Shown here: one piece after another, positions 5,683-13,280 of the stretch
Layout: each line of letters begins with the position of its first letter
How positions within the stretch are numbered: position 1 is the stretch's first letter
Assembly (NCBI GenBank): GCA_937958045.1
Contig: CALFXL010000046.1
Coordinates: forward strand, 1-16,750
DNA: 16,750 nt
Direction: 5' to 3'
Origin: an uncultured Opitutaceae bacterium
GTDB lineage: Bacteria; Verrucomicrobiota; Verrucomicrobiia; Opitutales; Opitutaceae
The notes under the pieces: model-generated
The model's input: the letters and a program-made list of their open reading frames with translations, nothing else
Databases searched by the model: none
What the model was told of the DNA's origin: nothing
Position numbers and translations under genes: made by a program

Positions 5683-8400
5683 TTACGGGACGAGACTAAA
5701 GGGCAGGCGATCGACGATTTGATCGGAAGCCGTGGCGAGGAGGAGTTCGTAACGACCGGCGGATACGACGTAGCGCTGCAGGTCGGTGTCCCAATAGCGA
5801 AAACGCTCTGTCGGTATATCGAGCGTGACGCGTGTGGACTGACCACGCTTGAGACTCACCCGGCGAAAACCGCAGAGCGCCTGTTTCGGTTGGGGAATCG
5901 GAGATCCTATATGACGGAAGTATATTTGAGCGACGTCATCACCATCACGCGTGCCGGTGTTTGTGATGGTGAATGCAATTTTAACCGTGCCGTCGGTGGG
6001 TAATTCCTTCGCCGCGAGTTCGGCATCGGAGTATTCGAACGTGGTATAGCTGAGGCCGTGACCGAAGGCGTACAGCGGCCGTCCTTCGAAGAAGCGGTAG
6101 GTGCGGTTCTTCATCGAGTAGTCGTCGAAGGAAGGCAGGTCGGCGGTGCTGCGGTAGAAGGTGATGGGCAGATGGCCGGACGGATTGACTTCGCCGAAGA
6201 GAATTTCGGCGACCGCGAGGCCGCCGGATTGGCCGGGATACCACGCCTGCACGATGGCGGGCAGATGTTCGTCTTCCCAAGGCAACGCCATGGCCGAGCC
6301 GCTGCAGTTAATCATCACGATGGGTTTCCCCGTGGCGTGGAGTGCGCGTAACAGCTCCGACTGCTCGACAGGCAGCTCAATCGCGTCGCGATCGAAGCCT
6401 TCACCTTCTTGGGCGGGAGTAATACCGCCGACATAGATAACGAGATCGGCTGACGCTGCGTTTGCGAGCGCCTCGGCCTTGAGTTCGGCAACGGATCTCG
6501 TGGTGGTATTGTCCTGCGCGCTCCATGCGGCGGTGCCGGGCTTGGTGGTGACAGGGCTGCCCAGCGCGAAAGTGACCACGACGTCGGGACCGGCGACGCG
6601 GCGAATGCCCTCGAGGATGGACACGGGTTTCGAGGCGGATCCGTGGTAGTTGCCCTCGAGCATGGAACGCGAGTCGCCGTTGGGCCCGATCACGGCGATG
6701 TGTTTGAATTTGGTTCTTTCGAGCGGAAGGAGTCCGTTGTTTTTGAGCAACACGATGGACTGACGCGCCAACTCGTGGGCGACGCGCGCATGTTCGGGAG
6801 TGTCGTTGTCCGCCAAAGTGTAGCGGTTGAAAGGCACGCGTTCCGGCGGATCGAACATACCGAGACGGAAGCGCGTCCAAAGCGTGTGGTAGAGTGCTTG
6901 ATCGATCTCCGCTTCCGTGACCAACCCGCGCTGCACGGCGCGCACGAGCGCTTGGTAGTCGCTGCCGCAGCAAAGATTGCAACCGGCCTTGATCGCGAGC
7001 GCGGCGGCTTCCTCGACGGTTTTCACGAATCGATGCTGACCCTCGCCATAGATGTCGCGCACGGCGTCGCAATCGGAGACAACGTATCCGTCGAAGCCCC
7101 ATTGCTTGCGCAAGAGATCGGTGAGCAATGCGGAGCTCGCGGTGGCAGGGACTCCGTTGACGGCGTTGTACGCGCTCATGACTCCGGCCACCCGGCCTTC
7201 GCGGACCACGCGTTCGAATTGCGGCAAATAAGTCTCGTAGAGATCGCGCTCGGAAACGACCGCGTTGAAACGATGGCGTGCTTCTTCCGGTCCGCTGTGA
7301 ACCGCAAAGTGTTTGGCGCAGGCCATGGCCAGCATGTAGTCCGGATGATCGCCCTGTATGCCTCGCACGAATTCGACGCCGATTTCGGCGGTGAGATACG
7401 GATCCTCGCCGTAGGTTTCCTGGCCGCGGCCCCATCGCGGGTCGCGAAAGATGTTGATGTTGGGAGTCCAGAACGTGAGCCCGGCCCACCACTTGGAATC
7501 GCCGTTGTTCCGCGTCGCGTAGTCGTTGTGCTTGGCGCGTCCCTCGATGCCGATGATGCGGCCCTGCTCGCGGAAGAGCGCGGGGTTCCACGACGCCGCG
7601 CCGCCGATGGCTTGGGGAAACACTGTCGCAACACCATTGTTGGCGACGCCGTGAAGCGCTTCGTTCCAGTAGTCGTACGCGGGCAAGCCGAGCCGCGGGA
7701 TCGCCGGGGCGGCGTTCTTGAGCTGCTCGACTTTCTCGGCGAGCGACAGACGGCGAATGAGATCGGCCGCCCGCTCCTTAAGGGGATGCGCGGGATCGCG
7801 CCAGATCGGCGGAGTGGAGATTTCCGGAACGCGCAGGGCGGCTTCGGAAAATGCGTCCTGAAGATCGGCCGCGCGTAACGTCACGACCTGTTTGCCCGCC
7901 GCGTTTCGAACGGAGAGTGTGTTGAATTTGGCGCGGCCGTGGTGAGCGGTGAAGGTGATGCGCAGCGGTCCGCGCAGAGCGTCTTCTTCTTTTTCTACCG
8001 AGCCGCTGAAAACCGCGGCCCGATTGGCGCCACCGGCCGCGACGAAGAGATCGATGTTTTTCGCCAACTCTGTATCCGATAAATGGATACTGAAGACCCG
8101 GTTGCCGGGCTGCTCGAACTCGGTCTCGGCGGCGCGGATCTCGACGGTGTAGGTGCCGGTGGGCAGACCGGAAACGCCTACGGTGAAAACGGTACCTTGG
8201 ATGTCTTCGTGGAAGGCGGAAACGTCCTCACCGGCTCCGTCGATGACCAAAGTAGCCGGTTCCTTGCGGTGCGCGAAGTCACCGGTGACTCCGACATAAG
8301 CGCCGCACGTGGTGCAGATTTCCTGCGCCGCGCGTGTTTGAATGAAGGTAAGCGGCGCCGCGAACAACGCCATGAGGAGTAACAAACGAGCTTGGGGCAC
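5683..8400 (-). CDS. Secreted GH3 beta-xylosidase/beta-glucosidase with malectin-like domain
   Basis: 905 residues. Signal peptide at 1-25 (MPQARLLLLMALF, cleavage near TRAAQ). Residues about 34-170 look like a malectin-type carbohydrate-binding domain (GVTGDF near 37-42, LPTGTYTVEIRAAETEF at 79-95, AKFNTLSVRNAAG at 157-169). The GH3 N-terminal barrel covers about 205-510: WNEALHGVA, RDPRWGRGQETYGEDPYL, CAKHFAVHSGPE, and GFDGYVVSDCDAV with nucleophile Asp443. The GH3 C-terminal domain covers about 545-775 with QEGEGFDRD (664-672) holding the likely acid/base Glu. An FnIII-like domain follows at about 815-895. SDCDA and the neighbouring GH115 favour xylosidase, possibly with arabinofuranosidase activity. 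The start is GTG; an in-frame ATG at codon 10 would leave a signal peptide without a basic n-region, so GTG is preferred. No Shine-Dalgarno is evident. Confidence 0.92.
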   Translation of the reverse strand: MPQARLLLLMALFAAPLTFIQTRAAQEICTTCGAYVGVTGDFAHRKEPATLVIDGAGEDVSAFHEDIQGTVFTVGVSGLPTGTYTVEIRAAETEFEQPGNRVFSIHLSDTELAKNIDLFVAAGGANRAAVFSGSVEKEEDALRGPLRITFTAHHGRAKFNTLSVRNAAGKQVVTLRAADLQDAFSEAALRVPEISTPPIWRDPAHPLKERAADLIRRLSLAEKVEQLKNAAPAIPRLGLPAYDYWNEALHGVANNGVATVFPQAIGGAASWNPALFREQGRIIGIEGRAKHNDYATRNNGDSKWWAGLTFWTPNINIFRDPRWGRGQETYGEDPYLTAEIGVEFVRGIQGDHPDYMLAMACAKHFAVHSGPEEARHRFNAVVSERDLYETYLPQFERVVREGRVAGVMSAYNAVNGVPATASSALLTDLLRKQWGFDGYVVSDCDAVRDIYGEGQHRFVKTVEEAAALAIKAGCNLCCGSDYQALVRAVQRGLVTEAEIDQALYHTLWTRFRLGMFDPPERVPFNRYTLADNDTPEHARVAHELARQSIVLLKNNGLLPLERTKFKHIAVIGPNGDSRSMLEGNYHGSASKPVSILEGIRRVAGPDVVVTFALGSPVTTKPGTAAWSAQDNTTTRSVAELKAEALANAASADLVIYVGGITPAQEGEGFDRDAIELPVEQSELLRALHATGKPIVMINCSGSAMALPWEDEHLPAIVQAWYPGQSGGLAVAEILFGEVNPSGHLPITFYRSTADLPSFDDYSMKNRTYRFFEGRPLYAFGHGLSYTTFEYSDAELAAKELPTDGTVKIAFTITNTGTRDGDDVAQIYFRHIGSPIPQPKQALCGFRRVSLKRGQSTRVTLDIPTERFRYWDTDLQRYVVSAGRYELLLATASDQIVDRLPFSLVP

Positions 8401-8500
8401 GCGCGAACGAGAGCAGGAAAACGAGTGCGCCGGCGAGTTTGTTTAACGTCCTCTTTTCGGAGGGCCGACTCGGATGGTTTTGAGCCGAACGCGCGGGCGC

Positions 8501-9946
8501 TCAGATCGCTTGCGAGTGGCGCGTGGCGGCGCCGTCGGCGTAAGCGTCGAAATGACGGGCGACGAGACGAAGCAGCGGCGCGCCGCGTTCGGTGACGCGG
8601 AGTCCTTGCGCGGAAAATTCCACGACGCCATCGGTCGCCATCTCTTCGAGCGACGTGAGCTCCGCCGCGTAAGTGGTGCGGAAATCCACGCCGAGCGCGG
8701 ACGAGAGTTTCGCGAAATCCAGGCGGCGGTCGCACATGAGCCGCATGATGATGTGACGACGGCGCACGTCTTCCGGCGTGAGACGCAGACCGCGTTGCAC
8801 AGGGAGACGCCCCGCATCGAGCGCGGCGTGATAGTCGGGCAATCCGCGTGTGTTTTGGAAATACACATCGCCCATCGACGAGATGGCGGACATGCCGAAC
8901 GCATACACGGAAGCACCGGCGCGCGTGCTGTAACCTTGGAAGTTGCGATGCAGCGAGCCGTCGCGTTGCGCGCGCGCGAGTTCGTCTTCGGGACGCGCGA
9001 AATGATCGAGGCCGATATCGATGTAGCCGGCGGCGGTGAGTCGCGTATGCGCGAGCGCCCAGAGCGAAAGACGTTCGGCGGGCGAGGGCAGTTGATCGCG
9101 ATCTTCGAAAATCTTTTGAGCCGGTTTCATCCACGGCACGTGCGCGTAACCGAAGACCGACAGACGATCGGGATTCAGCGCGATCACGTCGTCGAGCGTG
9201 CGCGAGAACGAATCGACCGTTTGCAGCGGCAGGCCGTAGATTAGATCGACATTGATCGACGTGAAACCGGCTTCGCGCAGCCAGGCGACGGCTTGCTCGT
9301 TAAACGTGTGCGGCTGGTAACGATGGATCGCGAGCTGCACGCGTCGATCGGTGTCTTGAATGCCGAGCGATGCGCGGCGCGCGCCGAGACGATGAAGCGC
9401 GTCCACTTGCGGACGCGACAAACGCCGCGGATCGATTTCCACGCTGATCTCGGCGTCGGGATCGAATGCGAACGAACCGTGCAGCAGATCGGTGAGTTGA
9501 TCGAGCTGGCGCGCGTTGAGGAACGTCGGCGTGCCGCCGCCAAGGTGAAGCTGAACGACGCGACGCGCCGGATCGATCTGGCGCGTGTAGAGCGCGATCT
9601 CGCGAGCGAGCGCGCCGAGATACTGTTCGGCCGCGGAGCGATCGCGTGTGATCACGGTGGTGCAGCCGCAATACCAGCAGCGCGATTCGCAGAAAGGCAG
9701 GTGAAGATAAAGCGAGAGCGGGTGGGGCGCGCCGGTATTGTCGGCCGCGATGGCGTCCTCGACGCGGACGGACGCGAGATCGGAGGTGAATTGTGTCGCC
9801 GGCGGGTACGACGTGTAGCGAGGAGCGGATGCGGCGTATTTGCCGAGAAGCGCAAGATCGGGCGCGCACGACGTCGTGGGCGCGGGCGGGAAAGGGTCGT
9901 CGGCGGAAATCATCGCGGGAAAGTCAGCTGTGTTAACATCGCACAT
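8501..9946 (-). CDS. hemN: Oxygen-independent coproporphyrinogen III oxidase
   Basis: 481 residues. It is a radical-SAM enzyme that decarboxylates coproporphyrinogen III to protoporphyrinogen IX without oxygen, in the cytoplasm. The 4Fe-4S/SAM motif is CESRCWYCGC (Cys86, Cys90, Cys93, plus the HemN-type Cys95). LGGGTP (135-140) and YGLPLQTVDSF are further SAM-binding and family motifs; the HemN C-terminal domain follows. The start chosen is the ATG at 9946, which has an SD-like AGGG about six bases upstream and gives the usual HemN N-terminus leading to RYTSYPPATQF. A longer open frame upstream to 10420 overlaps ccoI and is an Arg-rich shadow. It lies 35 bases after ccoI, so it is probably the last gene of the cbb3 operon, supplying haem when oxygen is low. 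Confidence 0.95.
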   Translation of the reverse strand: MCDVNTADFPAMISADDPFPPAPTTSCAPDLALLGKYAASAPRYTSYPPATQFTSDLASVRVEDAIAADNTGAPHPLSLYLHLPFCESRCWYCGCTTVITRDRSAAEQYLGALAREIALYTRQIDPARRVVQLHLGGGTPTFLNARQLDQLTDLLHGSFAFDPDAEISVEIDPRRLSRPQVDALHRLGARRASLGIQDTDRRVQLAIHRYQPHTFNEQAVAWLREAGFTSINVDLIYGLPLQTVDSFSRTLDDVIALNPDRLSVFGYAHVPWMKPAQKIFEDRDQLPSPAERLSLWALAHTRLTAAGYIDIGLDHFARPEDELARAQRDGSLHRNFQGYSTRAGASVYAFGMSAISSMGDVYFQNTRGLPDYHAALDAGRLPVQRGLRLTPEDVRRRHIIMRLMCDRRLDFAKLSSALGVDFRTTYAAELTSLEEMATDGVVEFSAQGLRVTERGAPLLRLVARHFDAYADGAATRHSQAI

Positions 9947-9963
9947 CGACGCCCTGCATTCTC

Positions 9964-9983
9964 GGCGGCGATTGGCGGCGATT
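9964..9983. repeat. Tandem 10-base direct repeat in the ccoI-hemN gap
   Basis: GGCGGCGATT occurs twice head to tail (9964-9973 and 9974-9983). The second copy runs into the ccoI stop codon. The repeat fills about half of the short gap before hemN. It may be chance slippage in a GC-rich gap; no regulatory role can be shown. Confidence 0.5.
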
Positions 9984-12414
9984 ATGCAGATTTTGTTGCG
10001 AGCGCCTGTCCTCGCCCCGGCAAAATCGGGCGAAGGCCGATGCCGACGATCGCGAGCGTGGCCAGCGAACTGAGCGGCATGAGCACCGCGGCGAACAAAG
10101 GATGCATATAGCCGGCGACCGAGAGACCGACGGCGACGCAGTTGTAGGCGATCATGAAAATCAGCAGCGCGTTTTGCGTGCGCGTGCGTGCGTCGTTGGT
10201 CTCGAACAACGCGCGCAGTCCGCCGATGCCGCGCCCGAGGAAATAGAAGTCGGCTTTTTGTTCGAGCAGGCCGCGGTGGATCACCGGCGTGCCGCGCACG
10301 AGCGCGCGATCGAAGGCGAGACTGTCGTTGGCGCCATCGCCGAGCATGAGCGAGCGATCGGCCTCGTTCGCTTCGAGCCATGCGGCTTTTTCGCGGGGCG
10401 ACTGACCGCCGACGGTGCATCGCGACGGGAGACTGAGTTCATGCGCAAGACGCTCAACCTTGGACGGTGCGTCGCCGCTGAGAATCGTGGTGGAAAGTCC
10501 GCGCGAACGCAGCGCCGCAATTTCCCGGCGGGCATCGGCGCGGGCGGTGTCCACGCACGAGAACGACGCCACCAATACGCCATCGTGGGCGAGCACCGTT
10601 TCGTTTTCTGTATTCGAAGTATGGATACGACTGCGCAAGGCCCAGTCCGGACGGCCGAGCCGCCAGTTGCCCAGTTCGACGCCGGTGCCGACGATCTCCG
10701 TCGCTTCACCAGGCGTGCGAACGGTGTGGCCGAGCGCGAGCAATTCGCCGTGAAGACAACGACTGACCGGATGCGGGCTGTCGGCGACCAGCGTGAGAAG
10801 CGCGGAGCGGGCTTCTGCGGAGAGCGATTTGAGGGCGTCGGGATTGCGCAGTTGCGGCGTTTCGAGCGTGAGCGTGCCGGTTTTGTCGAAGACTAGATGA
10901 CGCACGCGATTGAGGCGCGGCCAGAGATCGGGCGAGCGCACGAATACGCCGCGGCGACGAAGCGCGACGGTGGCGATTTCATCGGTGAGCGGCACGGCGA
11001 GCCCGAGCGCGCACGGACAGGAAACAACCAGCACGGCGGTCACGACGGCGCCCGCGCGAACAAGATCGCCCGTGGTCAACCACCAGACGGCGCCTGAAAT
11101 CGCGGCGGACGAAAGGATCGCGATGAGATAACCCTGGATGATGCGCTCGATGAGACGGTGGCGAAACGCGACGCGTGAAACCGGCTTCATCAACTCGGCG
11201 AGCAACGAACTTTCCCACGCTTGCGTGGCGACCAGACGGACCTCGTGGCGCGAGAGATTTTCCGCGCCCGCGGGAATACGTTCGCTCGCGCGGAAGAGAC
11301 GCGGCTCGGCTTCGCCGTTGATCCACGCGAGACTAAACGACGCCTCGAGACTCGCGAGCACGCTGTTGACCGGAACGGTCTGGCCGGCGGCGACGCCGAA
11401 ATGCTGACCGGGCTTGAGATCTTCGGGCGGGATTTCGGTGAACGTGTCGTCGGCGGCGTACACACGCACGCGTGGCGGAGCGGGTTGTTCGGCGAGCAGA
11501 CGACGTTGGTTGCGTTCGACCGCGGCGATTTGCGCCCAGCGGCCGAGCAACATCAGCACGATGAAGCCGCTGACGAAATCGAAGTATTGATAGCTCTCGT
11601 TTTGCGTGAACCAGCCGTAGCAGGAACCCAGATACGCGCCGACGATGCCGAGCGCGATCGGCAGATCGATGTGGAGCACGCGCTCGCGCAAGGCCTGCAC
11701 GGCGCGGCTCAGAAAATAACCGCCGCCCGCGAGCAAGCTGAAGGTGGCGAACACCATCGCGAGCGTGGAGAACAGATGTGCATAGCGATCGGCCGCTTCG
11801 AGACCGAAGTAGGCGGGCAGCGCGAACAACATCACATTCATCGCGAACGCGACGCAGAGCCCGAGACGTCGCACGAGTTGATGACTTTCGGAGTGTCCGT
11901 CGTTCGTCGCGCGTGCGGGACCGACGAGGTAGTTGAAACGTTGGAGCTCGGTCGCGAACGCGGGCGCATCGAACTGGCCGCGAATCCAACTGAGACGGCA
12001 TTGACCTGTTTGCGCGTTGATCTCGATCGTGCCGGCGCCGGGCTGGCGCGCGAAGACGCGTTCGATCAACCACACGCAACCGACGCATGAGATGCCTTGG
12101 ATCGAGAGCGTGAGCGATGCGGTGCGCGCATTGCCCGCGGCCTGGTCGGCTTCGGCTTGCAGCGAGGCGAGCCAGCCTTGATCGCGCGGAGCGGCGACCG
12201 CTTGTTCGGCGGGATCGGTGACGGTGTCCTTGATCCGATAATACGTTTCCAGACCGCTGTCGTGGATCAGTCGATACACGTAGGCGCAACCGGAGCAGCA
12301 GAACTCGCGATCGAACGACGGGGAACCGCAGTGAAGACACGCCTGCGGGGCGGCGCCGGCCTTGGCGGAAGGGCGCGAACGCGGACGAGGAGCGGTGGCG
12401 GTCAATGTGCTCAT
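9982..12414 (-). CDS. ccoI: Cbb3 oxidase copper-loading P-type ATPase CcoI/FixI
   Basis: 810 residues. Predicted P1B-type copper exporter that moves Cu(I) across the inner membrane for assembly of the CuB centre of cbb3 oxidase. It begins with a cysteine-rich segment typical of CcoI (Cys26/Cys29, then CCSGC at 39-43), followed by a heavy-metal-associated domain with GISCVGC (107-113). Membrane spans start near residue 183. The core has the ion motif SCPCAL (465-470), phosphorylation site DKTGTLT (510-516), SPHPVSR (546-552) and the hinge GDGANDSLAF (692-701). Two C-terminal spans cover about 747-795. The A-domain reads INGEAEP (365-371) where TGE is usual; the key Glu368 is kept. It starts four bases after the preceding gene with no Shine-Dalgarno, so translation is probably coupled. 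Confidence 0.94.
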   Translation of the reverse strand: MSTLTATAPRPRSRPSAKAGAAPQACLHCGSPSFDREFCCSGCAYVYRLIHDSGLETYYRIKDTVTDPAEQAVAAPRDQGWLASLQAEADQAAGNARTASLTLSIQGISCVGCVWLIERVFARQPGAGTIEINAQTGQCRLSWIRGQFDAPAFATELQRFNYLVGPARATNDGHSESHQLVRRLGLCVAFAMNVMLFALPAYFGLEAADRYAHLFSTLAMVFATFSLLAGGGYFLSRAVQALRERVLHIDLPIALGIVGAYLGSCYGWFTQNESYQYFDFVSGFIVLMLLGRWAQIAAVERNQRRLLAEQPAPPRVRVYAADDTFTEIPPEDLKPGQHFGVAAGQTVPVNSVLASLEASFSLAWINGEAEPRLFRASERIPAGAENLSRHEVRLVATQAWESSLLAELMKPVSRVAFRHRLIERIIQGYLIAILSSAAISGAVWWLTTGDLVRAGAVVTAVLVVSCPCALGLAVPLTDEIATVALRRRGVFVRSPDLWPRLNRVRHLVFDKTGTLTLETPQLRNPDALKSLSAEARSALLTLVADSPHPVSRCLHGELLALGHTVRTPGEATEIVGTGVELGNWRLGRPDWALRSRIHTSNTENETVLAHDGVLVASFSCVDTARADARREIAALRSRGLSTTILSGDAPSKVERLAHELSLPSRCTVGGQSPREKAAWLEANEADRSLMLGDGANDSLAFDRALVRGTPVIHRGLLEQKADFYFLGRGIGGLRALFETNDARTRTQNALLIFMIAYNCVAVGLSVAGYMHPLFAAVLMPLSSLATLAIVGIGLRPILPGRGQALATKSA

Positions 12415-12418
12415 GCGA

Positions 12419-13111
12419 TCAGCAGATGAAGTTTTCGAGCGAAGGACCGTTGAAGCCGAACGCGCTGCGCATGCGCCAGAGCATCACGCCGGCGGCGATG
12501 AGCGCGAGGACGGTCTGCATGCGCGTGAGCGTGCGCGGAGAAAGCTTTTGACGAAGCCAGCCGTAACGGGATTGCGCGAGCCAGAGCAGCGGCAACGTGC
12601 CGAGCGCAAACGCCAGCATGAACTCCGCGCCGCGCAGCGCGGAGCCGGAGAACGCGGCGATCGTGAGGATGAAATACAACGGCGCGCAGGGCAGCAGCGG
12701 CGTGGCGAAGCCGAGTCCCGCGGCGGCGGTGAGACGCGAACGGCCGCGCAGCGATTGTTGGATGCGCCATTGGAAACGCGTGAGCCACGCGAAGCGCGGC
12801 AGGCGTTTATCGAGGCGAAAAGCGACCAGGATAAAAAACGCGGCAAACAACCACGGACCGATGCGCAGCGGCGCGCCATCGAACGCCTGCAAGGGCGCGC
12901 GGCCGAGCCCGCCCACGATCAGGCCGAGCAACGTGTACCCAAAAATTCGAGACGCTTGATAGACGGTGTTTACGGTCGCGGGATCAGCACGATCGCCGCG
13001 CGCCGGCGCGAGCGCGCAAGCGAGCGGACCGCACATGCCGACGCAGTGCAGGCTGGTGGTGAGACCAGCGACAAAGGCGGCGGCGGGAGTGCTGATGCTG
13101 GCGAGTTCCAT
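12419..13111 (-). CDS. DsbD_2 / TauE-SafE-like membrane protein of the cbb3 cluster
   Basis: 230 residues, hydrophobic, with about six predicted membrane spans. The start THREE-helix block contains HCVGMCGPLA (residues 22-31) and a second conserved block is ATPLLPCAPLYF near the middle. These paired Cys motifs in membrane helices are typical of the DsbD_2 family, often labelled sulfite exporter TauE/SafE. Members commonly sit beside ccoI or ccoGHIS and are thought to help metal or redox handling during cytochrome oxidase assembly; the exact reaction is not established. It starts one base after the small gene upstream and ends four bases before ccoI, so it is clearly part of the operon. The label sulfite exporter should not be taken literally. 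Confidence 0.85.
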   Translation of the reverse strand: MELASISTPAAAFVAGLTTSLHCVGMCGPLACALAPARGDRADPATVNTVYQASRIFGYTLLGLIVGGLGRAPLQAFDGAPLRIGPWLFAAFFILVAFRLDKRLPRFAWLTRFQWRIQQSLRGRSRLTAAAGLGFATPLLPCAPLYFILTIAAFSGSALRGAEFMLAFALGTLPLLWLAQSRYGWLRQKLSPRTLTRMQTVLALIAAGVMLWRMRSAFGFNGPSLENFIC

Positions 13112-13112
13112 A

Positions 13113-13280
13113 TCAGGGGTTGCCCGCGGGCGCGTTTGCAGGCGCCGGTTTTTTGTGTTCGAGCGGCACCTCGGCCATGCGATTGCGCGACGCGATCGAG
13201 AAAAGCACCGCCCACGAGGCGAGCAGGACGGCGAAGGCGAGTCCTACGGCGAGCCAGAGGGAAGTGGATTTCGATTTCAT
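13113..13280 (-). CDS. 55-residue single-span protein in the ccoH/fixH position
   Basis: The small open frame starts at the ATG at 13280, which overlaps the ccoG stop by three bases (ATGA), and its TGA lies one base before the next gene. The protein begins MKSKSTSLWL, has one membrane span at about residues 8-30, then an Arg/Asn turn, VPLEHKK, and a Pro/Ala/Lys-rich tail ending GNP. N-in topology is likely from the basic start. FixH/CcoH, normally about 150 residues with one anchor and a periplasmic domain, usually follows ccoG exactly here. This protein resembles only the FixH anchor plus a short tail. It may be a reduced FixH or an unrelated assembly microprotein. The gene is well supported by tight coupling on both sides; the family assignment is inference. 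Confidence 0.8.
   Translation of the reverse strand: MKSKSTSLWLAVGLAFAVLLASWAVLFSIASRNRMAEVPLEHKKPAPANAPAGNP

Noticed and set aside
6643..7878. A 411-codon plus-strand open frame opposite the GH3 gene
   Set aside because: No domain pattern, and it is fully antisense to the GH3 catalytic region, which has all its expected motifs.
8401..8500. Possible terminator between hemN and the GH3 gene
   Set aside because: Only a four-base stem (CCTC with GAGG) without a T-run is visible, so whether the cbb3 operon ends here cannot be shown from sequence.
9947..10420. N-terminal extension of hemN by 158 codons
   Set aside because: The added part is Arg/Ala-rich noise, overlaps ccoI in another frame, and HemN proteins start near the chosen ATG, which has its own ribosome binding site.
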